The notes under the pieces: generated by a model
What the model was told of the DNA's origin: nothing
Seen by the model: the letters and a program-made list of their open reading frames with translations, nothing else
The model's database searches: none
Program-made: the position numbers and the translations under genes
Origin: Chenopodium formosanum
Lineage: Eukaryota > Streptophyta > Magnoliopsida > Caryophyllales > Amaranthaceae
Assembly (NCBI GenBank): GCA_024500155.1
Contig: CM044877.1
Location: 36,473,501 to 36,537,500 of the forward strand
Reading direction: 5' to 3'
DNA: 64,000 bases
Part shown: positions 11,131 through 22,399 of the stretch, in pieces
Numbering within the stretch: position 1 is the first letter of the stretch
How the letters are laid out: each line of letters begins with the position of its first letter

Positions 11131-11330
11131 ACGACCAATGATAGGCGGTCAGCGAAGCACAGGGGAAGTAAAAAAACAGCTCAACAATGTTACATAACTG
11201 CCCTAATACACCCAGCTAGGACCAGGCAACACCCAAGCCCAGAGCCAAGATCCACTGAGCAGGCTGAAAGAAAGTCAAGAAGAGAAAGCGTGAAGAGTTC
11301 CACAGGGAAAAAAACAAGCAGAAGTTATCT

Positions 11331-12850
11331 ATGGAAAACTTTGAGCCCGCAAAGGAGGAGGTAGCCAGACCACTCCCCAATGGAGAGCACGTGATTGTCA
11401 AGCTCACAAAAGGTAACAATTCAAGGATAGTGAATATTGGGAAAGACATTGACCTTGGAGTAGGAGTGCACCTCATAGAGCAGCTAAGGAAGCATAAGGA
11501 TATCTTTGCATTCTCAGCAGACAAGATGCCCGGAATTGACCCCGTAGTCATGGTTCACAGGCTGAATGTGAAAGAGGACATCAAACCATTTAGGCAGAAG
11601 AAACGAAGTTTCTCCACGGAGAAGAATCAAACAATCCAGGAAGAGGTGAATAGGCTTTTGGAAGCAGGATTCATTGAACCTTGCGATTAACCGGAGTGGT
11701 TAGCCAATGTGGTCATGTCCAAGAAGGCAAAAGGCTAGTGGAGGATGTGCGTTGATTTCACAGATCTCAACAAAGCATGCCCAAAGGACTGCTACCCGCT
11801 GCCACGGATCGATCACGTGGTGGACTCAACCAGCGACCACACCATACTGAATTTCATGGATGCCTTTTCAGGGTACCACCAAATCAGCGTGTACAAGATA
11901 GACCGACATAAGACCGCATTCAATACCAAAGGGGGAGTGTACAATTACATAGCTATGCCCTTCGGTTTGAAGAATGTTGGGGCTACCTTTCAGAAGACAG
12001 TGGATAGGGTATTGAAGGGCAGGAATGTTGAAGTGTACGTTGATGACTCAATTGTCAAGAGTGTCACGCAGGCAGGGCATATCATGGATTTTGAAGAAAC
12101 ATTCGCCACCCTAAACAAGTATAATATAAAGCTTAACCCAAAGGAATGTGTTTTTTGGGTAAGCTCTAGGAAGTTCCTAGGCTTCTTAATTAGTGAGAGG
12201 GGAATCAATGCAAACCCGGAGAAAGTGGAGGCAGTCCTAAGCCTCCTAGAGCCTAAGTGCAGCAAAGACATCATGCGACTAACAGGAAGAATGATAGCGT
12301 TGACTCGGTTCATTAGCAAGTCAACTAACAAAGCCCTACCATTTTACCAGCTGCTAAAAGGGAATAGGGAGTTTAAGTGGGGAACTACAGAAAAAGAAGC
12401 TTTCAAGGGCATTAAGGAGCATCTGACCAAGCTCCCAACCATGATCAGCCTAGAGCTAAGTGAAAGACTACAACTGTATATCTCCGCCTCAATTCAAACA
12501 ATTGCATCTGTTCTCCTAGTAGAAAGACAAAAAAACAGAGGCTAGTATACTTTGTGAGCCACATGTTGACTGAGGCTGAGCAGAGATACCCGCTGGTAGA
12601 GAAGTTCGCTTTCGTAATGGTAACAACAGTAAGAAAGCTGAAACCTTACTTCGACGCGCACACAATCCAAAGCCTTACAAATCACCCACCGGAGAAAGCC
12701 TTGCAAAAAATGAACGCTTCGGGCAGGCTCCTGAAATAGGTAATTGAGATATCTGAGTATAAATTCGAGGTCCAGCCTAGTGCAGCCATCAAGGCTCAGG
12801 CCCTAGAAAACTTCATAGTGGAAGCCTATTACGAGGAGAAAGCGTACTAA
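11331..12850 (+). pseudogene. Tat reverse transcriptase and RNase H
   Basis: The enzyme copies the element RNA into DNA. Visible in order: the N-terminal HKDIFAFSADKMPGID, the EEVNRLLEAGFIEP block, VDFTDLNKACPKDCYPLP, FMDAFSGYHQI, the MPFGLKNVGATFQK block, the polymerase motif YVDDS (12036-12050; YVDDM is usual), and KFLGFLISERGI. RNase H follows with FVSHMLTEAEQRYPLVEK, KLKPYFDAHTI and the connecting KAQALENFIVE. Stops interrupt at 11688-11690 and near 11736-11738. A frameshift in the A-run near 12530 separates RT from RNase H, and another stop is at 12737-12739. Length and order are otherwise complete. Confidence 0.9.
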
Positions 12851-12865
12851 ATTGGAATCTAGAAG

Positions 12866-13904
12866 ATGGCAGTGGATGGATCGTCAGCCAAAAAAGGTAA
12901 TAGAGCAGGAATCATAATAACATCGCCAGAGGGAAATGTATTTGAGTATACCATTAAGTTCAAGTTAAAGTACATAATGGTTAAAAGGTGGGAAAAGTGC
13001 CAAAAGTACTCTCCAGTCATTAATCAGGCAACAAACGATTTGACCCCGATCCTCAGCCCGATCCCATTTGCTCAATGGGGAATGGACATATTGGGACCTT
13101 TTACCACTGGGTTAGTTGGAAGTAGATTATTTCACCAAGTAGATAGAAGCTGAGCCCACCAAGTACTTAAAAGCGGCCCAGCTGAGAATGTTCATATGGA
13201 AGAACATCATAACAAGAATTAGGGTGCCGCAGTGCATAGTTTTTTTTTTATCATGGGTGTCAATTCGACTGCGAAACCATCAAGGATTAATTGGAGGAAA
13301 TGGGCACCAAATATGCAAGTGCCTCAGTCTGCCACTCGCAAAACAATGGCTAAGCATAGGCAGCAAACAAGTTGATCCTAATAGCCTTGCAAAGGAAACT
13401 AAAGGAACACAAAGGCCTATGGGCTGACCTGGTCCCAAAGGTAACATTATCAAACAAAACCACTAGGAAAGAGTCTACTGGAAAAAGCCCTTTCACCCTG
13501 ACTTATGGGGCTAATGCAGTCATCCCAGTGGAAGTGCAAATCTCCAGCCTGAGGATACAACACTGCGAGCAGCAAGGGAATGAAAAGCGCATGCTAGAAG
13601 AGCTGGGCTTTTGCCAGAAATGAGGCTAAAAGCAGCTCTCAAGCTAGCAACCCAGAAGAGAAGAATTTCTAAGGCTTTCAACAATAGAGTCAAGCACCAA
13701 GAGCTTCTACTTGGAGACCTGGTCCTCAGAAGGACAGTGACAGTGGGAAGAGGAAACCAGCACGGAAAGCTATCACCCTATTGGGAAGGCCCCTTCATTG
13801 TTCATGAGCAAGTGGGACCTGGTGCTTTCCTCCTCGCATATCAAGAAGGTAAGGTCTTAAGGAATAGTTTTAATGCTGATGTGTTAAAGAAATACTTTGT
13901 TTAA
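12866..13904 (+). pseudogene. Second RNase H fused by deletion to integrase, Tat element
   Basis: The start VDGSSAKKGNRAGIII belongs to the additional (archaeal-type) RNase H found in the Tat lineage. After about 35 residues it jumps at about 12970 directly to the CxxC end of the integrase zinc-binding domain (here WEKCQKY, first Cys lost) and to FAQWGMDILGPF with the first catalytic Asp. The rest of the extra RNase H and the N-terminal integrase part are deleted. Downstream the frame shifts several times: the second Asp region (near 13235) and the Glu region (near 13330) are scrambled, while KLKEHKGLWADLVP, KSPFTLTYGANAVIPVE and the C-terminal GDLVLRR...GPFIVHEQVGPGAFLL are clear. It ends in NADVLKKYFV. 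Integrase would insert the cDNA; this copy cannot. Confidence 0.85.
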
Positions 13905-15232
13905 AAAGCAAGGAGCTAAGTAGAAATTGGAAAACTTTGCTTTAATTATGCAAGAACTTTGTTTAGTTCATATCATGTTAATTAAGGCATTCAAGCCATT
14001 TTAATTTAATGAAATACAAGCCTCTATGTGAGGAGTATATTGCATAAACTTGTTTAAATATGTTATGCTTTAGCATCACACATTAACATGCAAGATGAAC
14101 CGTATGAGTGCTGAAAGTAGAAAGCACCATAACATGGCGCAACAAAACAACATTAGACATAAAAGAACATCCTTTCCTAAAAGTTTACCTTACCTGCTAA
14201 AAGTAAAATAGGGCACCACCTTAGGGTCGCCTTAGGGGGAGGCCTGACACGTTGAACTCGAGCAGGGAAGGACAAAAGAAACACAAAAAGATGAGCTGAG
14301 CGGGAATCACTAAGGTTCTCTTAGTCCTACCTAGCTCACCTCTTTGAAGGGGAGACAAGAAAATGGACGAGTGATAAGCCCTTACAGAGATAAGTAACAG
14401 GCATAAAACCACGAGTTGCAGCAAAACAAACTAAATGACATAAAAAAGTCGAAGTAAAACAAGTTGAACGACATAAAAAAGTCACAGCGAAATAAGCTGG
14501 ATGACACAAAATGCGCAGCCAAAAAGTTAATTGACATAAATAAGTCACAACAAAACAGGCTGAATGATACCCAAACAGGCTAAAGCCAAATAAACTAAGT
14601 AATATGCAAACAAGTCTCTACAAATATTAAGTAGAGTACATAATACACAAGCATCTAGCATGAGCAAGATAAGAAGAGCAGGGCTCATCGACGCTCCTGC
14701 AAAGTACGGAAAGAGGCCAAAAAACGAGAAGGTCCTCTACAACCAAGTTAAAAAAGTTAAATTAGGAAAACAGGGAGGCCCAACCTACGAGGCTTTATCG
14801 AGCACGATGAAGGGGTTGCTGAGCTAAGGTCTAGGTACTACTACACCATGGCCCAGCATCACATCCAAACAAACATACATACTATGAGACAATTAACAGA
14901 CGAAATAGTAGAGAAATTATTAAATGCATACAACACAAAGTCGAACCTCTACCCACCAGGGAAGAGTAAACATTCAGCGGGAAACTTATAGTACCTGTAA
15001 AGCTGAACCCTCGTCCACCGGGACAAGGAAACATTCTGCAGAAGAAGTTAAGAAAATACAAATTCAAGTAAAGCTGGACAAGCCTAGAAGTGAAAAGATA
15101 GTAGCAAAAACTACCTAGTGACCACAAACCTAGGTGGGGGAAACTTAGAGGAACTACTGGAGTAGGAAGGTGACTGCCGCCAAAACCTTTATTGCTCACT
15201 GGTTAAGGTCTCTACCCCGATGCGAAAGGAAT
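13905..15232 (+). other. 3' untranslated region of the Tat element
   Basis: No ORF is credible. The region is A-rich on the plus strand with tandem repeats in its middle and a purine-rich CTAGGTGGGGGAAACTTAG near 15130 that could be its polypurine tract. No matching LTR follows; a Copia LTR begins at 15233, so the 3' LTR is lost or displaced. Confidence 0.5.
14418..14570 (+). repeat. Tandem repeat, unit about 33 bp, 4-5 copies
   Basis: Units follow the pattern gcagcaaaacaaactaaatg, then acataaaaaagtc, with substitutions and unit lengths of 31-33 bp. Tandem repeats between integrase and the 3' LTR are typical of Tat/Ogre elements. Confidence 0.8.
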
Positions 15233-16391
15233 GGTGTCCTTCGAACAAGTGTATTATTCCGATAGGGGGTTTAAAATTATTAGAAAGCTAATTTTTCAGT
15301 GAGGTCAAGTGATCGGAATGCCTTGGTGGAGGCCGCTTCCGATTAGTAATATTAATGCATAATTAATATTACAGCTTAATCTTGACTGGACCCGTTAGGT
15401 CACACCCAAGCAACTAACGAGCCGAAGTGATGAATTAATTCGGAAGGAATTAATGAGTCGGCCGATCAATTAATATTTAGACGTCGGAAATTCGAGCATG
15501 GAGCATCGAAACCGAGCGTCAGAACCAAATCTCAAATGTCGAGCAAACAATTAGGATTTGGCAAGACGGGAAAATACTTCAAGTAACAAGTAAAACCCTA
15601 GCCACACAAAAGGCTAGGGAAGCATGCCAAATAGGAGCGTGCCACGTGGCAGCACACCATGTGGCAGTACATGTGGCAGCCACGTTGGCAGCAGCCACCA
15701 AGTGGCAGCCTGCCACGTTGGCAGCGCGCCACAATGGCAGGGACATGTGGCAAAGGGGGGTCGTGGACCCGGGTGTCGGGTCATGGACACGGGCCAAATG
15801 GAAGTGGCCTAACGTAACCCAACATGGGGCTCAAGTGAGAAAGTGGTCCTCATCTAACCATGTGACATTTGTTACTTGTTCCTTGGTTTATTTAACTAAG
15901 GGTTGAAGTCATTAATCTTTCCATGTGGGATTTTTTATGAAAAAGTCCCACATTGAAAGATGAGTGGAATTCACAAGGAAACTTTCCTTATAAATAGCCA
16001 AGGCATGGCTTCGGATCGTTCACTTGAATAAGAGTTGGAAAAGGCATCACTATTTGTGAAAACCTTTGAACTCAAGAGTTGAAAAAGGCATCACCACTGT
16101 GAAAACCTTTGAACTCAATTACTCGGGTTTTTGGTCGGGCCTTGCTAACTCCAAGGCATTGGACCTAGTCGGTGTTCGAGTCGTGGGTGGACTTCCGTTG
16201 GAGGTCATCATAATTTCGAGGCTAGCGTTCGAAGTAAGAGCCCCTCGAGGTCGGGAGAAGCACGCTTCAAAGGTATACTTATTATCTTAATCTTTTCATT
16301 AAGTTAATTTTTTTATGGTTATATTTATTGCGAGTGCGATCTTGTTTTTGGGTTTGTTTTTGCGGTGAGTCGGACTCCCCAAACCCCAACA
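15233..16391 (+). mobile_element. Copia LTR, family D, plus strand
   Basis: It begins cgAAAGGAATGGTGTCCTTC (the other copies start TGAAAGG) and ends CCCCAACA. It is colinear with 21053-22362 (minus) and 55175-56494 (plus). A TATAAATA box is at 15989-15996. Upstream of it, at 15620-15790, is a GC-rich cluster of GCCACGTGGCAGC-like motifs. Sequence after 16391 (gcagtatcggagcc) resembles a degraded tRNA-Met primer site TGGTATCAGAGC, so this is a 5' LTR. Confidence 0.85.
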
Positions 16392-17160
16392 GCAGTATCG
16401 GAGCCTCGCTCGTTTATTTTTAAAATCATAATATTTTTCAAGGTGTTTTGATGGCTTAATTTTTCTGGTTTTAAGTAGCTAATTAGATTAGTAGCTCAGT
16501 TTATTAATTTTAATCCCGTATTAGAGTTGACTTCAGCTCCCGAACCAAGATTTTAATCCAAAATTATTGTGAATTTTGGGTAGAAAAGGCAAACTGGAAA
16601 TGGTTTTACCCTTTTAGGGCTCTGTTTTTAGCCAAAAAACGGCCAGAAATGCACTTTTCGAGGGATTTTTCGTTTTAACGAAAAATTTGAAGTCTTTTAA
16701 ACCTTGAAAATTAATTGCATATTTATGGTGATTATGTAGTTGGTTCAATCCTTATTTAATAAGCAAATTTAAACCAATTTAGGCATGATTACTTGGTAGT
16801 AATTTGTGTTTGAAAGCTTTATTTTGTTTTTCACATAATTGCAAATTAATTGTATGAAGTGTGAAATTTTTGTTTTTTGAGCTTTCTAAGTACTAAAGAT
16901 TCAATCTTTAATTATGTTAAGTGATTGAAACTTTGAGTTACTAAATTCCATGAATTTTTTTGAACTTTGTTGATTTAATCATTTTTAAGTTGATTGGAAT
17001 AATAAAGTTTGAAACTTGTGATAGAGGTTTGTTTATCTTCACATTGGAAGATATAATTTTTCAAGAATTCCCAAGTATTAAAGTTGGAATCTTTATTAAA
17101 CTTATGTTCATTTTTCCAACTCCTTTTATTTTGTCAAAATCTCAAAATTAATTTAAATTG
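16392..17160 (+). mobile_element. Copia family D leader, plus strand
   Basis: Untranslated internal region after the primer site. The same sequence is present in inverted orientation at about 20131-21052 (for example the aatttttctggttttaag and ccagaaatgcacttttcg stretches recur). No gag ORF follows; the sequence runs into simple repeats. Confidence 0.75.
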
Positions 17161-17460
17161 TCAAATAAAAGATCCACAATATAACTCGAGGTTTGACAAA
17201 TAAAATAAAAGAGGTCAAATAAAATAAAATAAAATAAAAGAATAAATAAAAACACTTTAAATAAAATAAAAAATAAAATAAAATAAAATAAAAGAGGTCA
17301 AAGATGATTTCTATTTTTTATTTATTTTATTTTATTTTAAAATAAAATAAAATAAATCTTTTTTTTTTTTTTTTTTTGCAAAATCAAATAAAATAAAAGA
17401 TTCTTGAAGTGCTAACTGGTAGGTTTGAAATTTTTTTATTTTGTCAAATCAATGATCCAC
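17161..17460. repeat. AAATAAAAT-type low-complexity tract with palindrome
   Basis: Repeated (A)AATAAAAT units, including an extended palindrome of TTTATTTTATT against AATAAAATAAA around 17317-17356, plus a run of 19 Ts. A gatccacaat-taactc sequence occurs on both sides (about 17170 and 17450). Confidence 0.85.
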
Positions 17461-18626
17461 AATTTAACTCAAGGTCAATCCAACAAACATGCATCAAAAT
17501 CAACCATTCAAATCCATTCGACTTCTTATCTTCCCTAACAATTGTCAAGTAGAACAAACCACAAGAGCATATAGAATTCAAGACCAGTGCTCACACACTC
17601 AACTCTCATTTATGCGGCGAGTAAAGAATGTACTCGATCGCTCTCCAACCACCCCTTTATTGTGAACAATGCCCTCCTAAACTCACAACACTCCTGTGTT
17701 TAAAGAGAATGACACTCAATCTAGATAGTCGACTCGTAATACATCAAGTACGCCATCCTTTGCATTGACAAACAACTACTATCACATCTATACAAATTCT
17801 ATGAACAAAGGTCGGAAGGTCTTTAAAGCTTGTAATGTAAGCCTAGGGTAAAGGGTAGGAAAATATTTGGGAAAATGTGAGAGCAAAGCCATGCTTAAGG
17901 GAGTCATATCCTAATAAAACCCAATGTCAAAAACAAGTAATGACCAAAACATCTCCAATCACAACTTAACTCCACAAAAAATTCACCAAACAACCAAAAT
18001 TAACATTTCACATAACCACCATCACTTACAAATTCACTCACAAAAATATGATATTACAGAATTAGAGTGAATAAACAAACTTTGAACTCATTCTTTTTCT
18101 TTCTTTGACTTGATTTTTTTTAATTCTTTTTTTTTTCTTTTCTTTTGAGTAATTTTCACATAGAACACTTGAACATTGAAACAACATTTTTTTTTTTGCT
18201 CTTTTTTTCTTTTTATCTCACATTGGAAATTTTTTCAACTTTTGAACACCTATTTTAATTTTTTTCCAATCACAATATCAAAAGAACAATCACTCTTCTT
18301 TTATTCCCGCATTGTGCAAATAATATGCACACCACAACTCCCTCATCTCACTAACTAATAGCTCCCCCAAGCCAAGCTAAGCTTGGGTCTAGTAACCAAT
18401 GGGGCTCAAATAGGCTAGTAATGTGGCTAAATAAACAATAAAAGGACACAAGCAACAACATGGGTAGCAAGAAGGGAACAAATGTGTCTAATATCGCTTG
18501 AAGGCTACCTAAAAGAATGAACGTCTTCGTCCTCCACATTGTGCATAATAGTGAATCATATAAACATTACTCACAGTCACAAATCAATACTCAGATTCAT
18601 TGATATAACAAGAAACAAGAACTAAC
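17461..18626. other. No gene recognised; A/T-rich intergenic or transposon remnant
   Basis: Contains T-rich tracts (18080-18260) and a purine/pyrimidine-skewed CTCCCCCAAGCCAAGCTAAG (18362-18381), whose complement resembles a polypurine-tract region. The ORFs at 18176-18358 and 18351-18539 give hydrophobic low-complexity peptides and have no family signature. Confidence 0.45.
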
Positions 18627-19910
18627 ACATAGGCTAAAATCGTATCACCTAATCAAAAGTAATTCCTAAAACCACTAACTAAAATAGATAGGTAAGTAGG
18701 GTCGAATCCACAGGGAAACTGGTCTTTCTATTCCTAATTAATTAAAGCTGTCTAAATTATTAAGTAACAAAATTGTTATTATAAAGGGAACTAAACGACT
18801 AAGAGTAAAAGTGGGAAGGAATAAAAGTAGGAGGTAAAATAATTAATAAAATACCTAGGGCATAAATTCATCGATAAATAATATTCCAGGGTAAAACATA
18901 AAAATCAATCATCAATGCATCAATTAATCTGATCATAAAGGGCTTTTGCTACGTGTTACAAGCACATAATTAATCTATCGTCATTAAATATCGTCTCTCG
19001 AATCTCAACTTAACCATTTATAAATTAACCTGCCAATTGAAACAAAGCCTAAATATCAATTCTCATCTCTCGAATCTCAAATCATTATTTCTAAACTCCT
19101 ACGTAAAAGACCTGCGCATGTCTAGTTGCATAGCATTAAATCAATCAATAGGAAATTAATCAAGCATTGATGATAAACAATAATATATTACCCCTTCATA
19201 TTATTTATGGATCCCCATAAACCTTAGAAAGAAAACTACTCACGCATAATTAAATCTAAACTAAACAAAGCAGTTAAAGAGAACATAATGAATGGAAGAA
19301 ATAGAATTACTAAAATTAATAAGGAAGAAATCATTACCGATATTAACGTAAATAAAGAGATGAATCAAGAACAAAGTGTAGAGGTGTAGAGACAGAAAAT
19401 AAAGCTAAGTAGAGAGCGAAAGTCTAGGAGAAGAGAGATACTAAACTAATAACTCTAAAACGTATTTATACAAAACTCGTAATTACTCGTAATTAAAACT
19501 AAGTAAACTGCCAAACAATTCTCCTCATAAACTCGCACCCGATCGGGCGAAGGGCCGCCCGATCGGGCCCGCCTTTTTCTTCGCCCCCTTGTTCTGGGCA
19601 GCCGCCCGATCGAGCCCGACTATTAGCTGGACTTTGGATTGGGCTTCATTCTTGGCCCAATTCGAATCCCCACTTTGGGTCTTGAATACTCGGTGTCCAA
19701 TGCAAGTGGTCATGCCCTCCAATGCTCGTAGTCGTTCCACAAAAATCAAGGGAAAATGCTCCAAAGGTGCAATCTCCTACAAAACTCAATCAAAACTACG
19801 AAAACAGTAGAAAACACCAATTAGTAATAAAAGTGGCTCTAAAGAGCCAAAAACACTACTAATTACGACCAAGGGACGGGGGTACAACACTATATAAAAT
19901 AGACATATCA
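18627..19910 (-). mobile_element. LTR, family C, minus strand
   Basis: Minus-strand start TGATATGTCTATTTTATATA at 19910, end near 18627. It aligns along its whole length with 1641-2958, including the GGGTCGAATCCACAGGGA box (18699-18716). The TATA-like box is near 19462-19469 (minus), with a GCCCGATCGGGC palindrome cluster upstream at 19535-19630. No 5-bp duplication is seen (taac/catgg flanks), so a rearranged or truncated copy is likely. Confidence 0.75.
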
Positions 19911-21052
19911 CATGGTATGTGCCATGGTGTCGCACAAGCAGCAGCCACGCTTCACACAGCCGCACCAATGCCTCGGCCAACCCACTTGGTAGCCACATAT
20001 AGGCTGCTATGCAGCTCGGCTAGCCAGGTAAGGCACTTGCCTCAGCTTATGTGCCTTAGCTTTGGGTTTCCAACCCAATTTTTCCGTGACTTGCATTTAA
20101 TTCTAAATTAATTTTAGAACTAATTTAATGAGAAAAAATGAAAAATTAAACAAGTCCAACTTTAATTAAAAATTCATAAAAGTGCATACAACCAAAATTA
20201 TTTCCAAGAACCATTCTTTAATAAAATTGGTTTAATTTGGTGCAATAAAATAATAAGGACAATAACTCACAATTAATTTAATTAATTTAAATTAATCATG
20301 AGATTTTGACAAAATAAAAGGGAGTTAAAAATATGAACACAAAGTTCAATATTAAAATTCCAACTTTAACACTTGTGAATCCTTGAAAAATATATCTTCC
20401 AATATGAAGATAAATGAAATTTCTATCACAAGATTCAAACTGTATGATTCCAATCAACTTAATACATGATTAAATCAAAAGTTCAACCAAAAAATTCATG
20501 GAATTTAGTAACTCAAAGTTTTAATCACTTAAAACAATTAAGGTTGAATCTTTAGTACTTGGAAGCAACAAAGAACAAACTTTTCACACTTAATGCAATT
20601 AATTTGCAATTATGTGAAAAATGAAACCAAACTTTCAAGCACCAATTACTAAGTAACCATGCTTAAAGAGGTTTAAAATTGCATATAAATTAAGGAATAA
20701 ACCAAATACATAACCACAATAAATAAGCAATAATATTTCAAGGTTAGAAAGACTTATAATTTTTCGTGAAAATGAAAAATCCCTCAAAAGTGCATTTCTG
20801 GTCATTTTTTGACTAAAAACACAGTCCAAAGAGTGTAAAATCATTTCCAGAACGCCTTTTCCACCCAAACTTCACTATTTTTGGATGAAAAATCTGGGTT
20901 CAGGGATGAAATCAGCTATAATACGGGTTTAAAATAATAAAACCGAGCTACTAATATAAAAAACAACTTAAAACCAGGAAAATTAAGCCAAAAAACACCT
21001 TGAAAAATATGACTATAAAAAATAAATGAGCAAGGCTTTGATACCACTGTTG
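19911..21052 (-). mobile_element. Copia family D leader, minus strand, plus short GC-rich remnant
   Basis: From about 20131 to 21052 this is the inverted counterpart of 16392-17160. At 21030-21052 the complement of the tRNA-Met primer site (GGTATCAAAGCC on the minus strand) directly abuts the LTR. 19911-20130 is a GC-rich remnant (gcacaagcagcagccac) similar to the arrays inside family D LTRs. No ORF is credible. Confidence 0.7.
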
Positions 21053-22362
21053 GGTTTCGGTGAGTCTGACCCACCACGGAAGGAAACCCGACCAAAAACC
21101 AAACTCACAATAAATATGACCATAAAGCATAATTAACATAAACACAAGACTAAGTAAGAGAATATTACCTTTAAAGCGTGCTTCGCTCACTTAATTGAGC
21201 TCTTACTTTGAAATTCCTTAGCATCGCTCACATGAGGACCTCCAACGAAGTCCACCCACAACGAGTGCATTGAAATTGGTCTATTGCTTTGGAGTTAGCA
21301 AAGCCCGACCTAAACCCGATCTATTATTTGTGTTAAAAGGTTTTCACAATGGTGATGCCTTTTTCAGCACTTACTTAAGTGCTTTTCCCAATACCCCAAG
21401 TTGGGTATTTATAGGGAAATGCAAGAGTGAGAAAAGCTTTCCCATCAATGCGGGAGATTTGATTTTTCCATTTTATTTTAAATCTACAATAAAATTAATA
21501 ATCAAGCTACTAATAAATCAACAAGTGGCAAGCTCACAAGAGAGGTTAGCTGAGGACCATTTGAAGAGGGGGGGACCAAACTTGCTCCCCAAGATCTCCC
21601 CAAAAACCGCCACCTACACCCTTAAGCCCACCTCTCAAATTGCGCCAAGTGGCACCCACAATTGGGCACCTAGCCTCCCAAATGTGGGCTGCATTGCTGC
21701 TGCAGCACACTCAGCCCAGTAGGCCACACAATTGCGTGCAGGCTGCTTGGCCAAGGCCTGCTGCTAGCAAGCACGCAAGGCGCGACCATGCTGTTGCGGG
21801 CTTGTGCGCCATGCGTGCTGGCCCTTGCGACTGGCTGCTAGCCCATGTGCGCACATTACTGCGGCCAGCCTTGCTAGCATAGGTGCGCTAGCTCGCACCA
21901 GCCAGCCTAGGCTCGGCTTGGTGCGCATGCTAGCCACCATGCTAGGCCATATGCCCCTAGCACTCGGTTTGCTCGAGGCATTCCGATGCTAGGGGTATTT
22001 TGATAATTTTTCAATTTATTAGTATTTTTCTCGTCTTGTTTTTTATTATTTTCGACTCGACTTCGACCCTCGGTTTTGACGCTCCAAGCTCGAATTTTCG
22101 ACATCTAAATATTAATTACTCGGGCAACTCATTAATTCCATCCGAATCAATTTCTTGCTTCGGTTCGTTAGATGCTTGGGTGTGACCTAAAGGGTTAAGT
22201 CAAGATTAAGTTGTAATATTAATTATACATTAATATTACTGATCGAAAGCGGCCTCCACCCAGGCATTCCGATCACTTGTCCTCACTAAATAATTAGCTT
22301 TTTAATAATTCTGAACCCTGTACCGGAATAATACACTTGTTCGAAGGACACTATTCCTTTCA
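21053..22362 (-). mobile_element. Copia LTR, family D, minus strand
   Basis: On the minus strand it runs from TGAAAGGAATAGTGTCC (22362) to ACCGAAACCCAACA (21053), followed by the primer-binding site, so it is a 5' LTR of an element pointing left. TATA box 21406-21413 (minus). Upstream, at 21690-21990, is an array of GCTAGC/GTGCGC-rich motifs whose ORFs are artefacts. Its 5' edge abuts plus-strand Copia pol at 22363, an inverted arrangement not expected from simple insertion. Confidence 0.85.
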
Positions 22363-22399
22363 TTATCCGTTGGAACTCTTAGTATGTCTTTTCCCTCTG

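Noticed and set aside
21640..21992. GC-rich ORFs with Ala/His-rich products
   Set aside because: They lie in the motif array of a Copia LTR and change between LTR copies.
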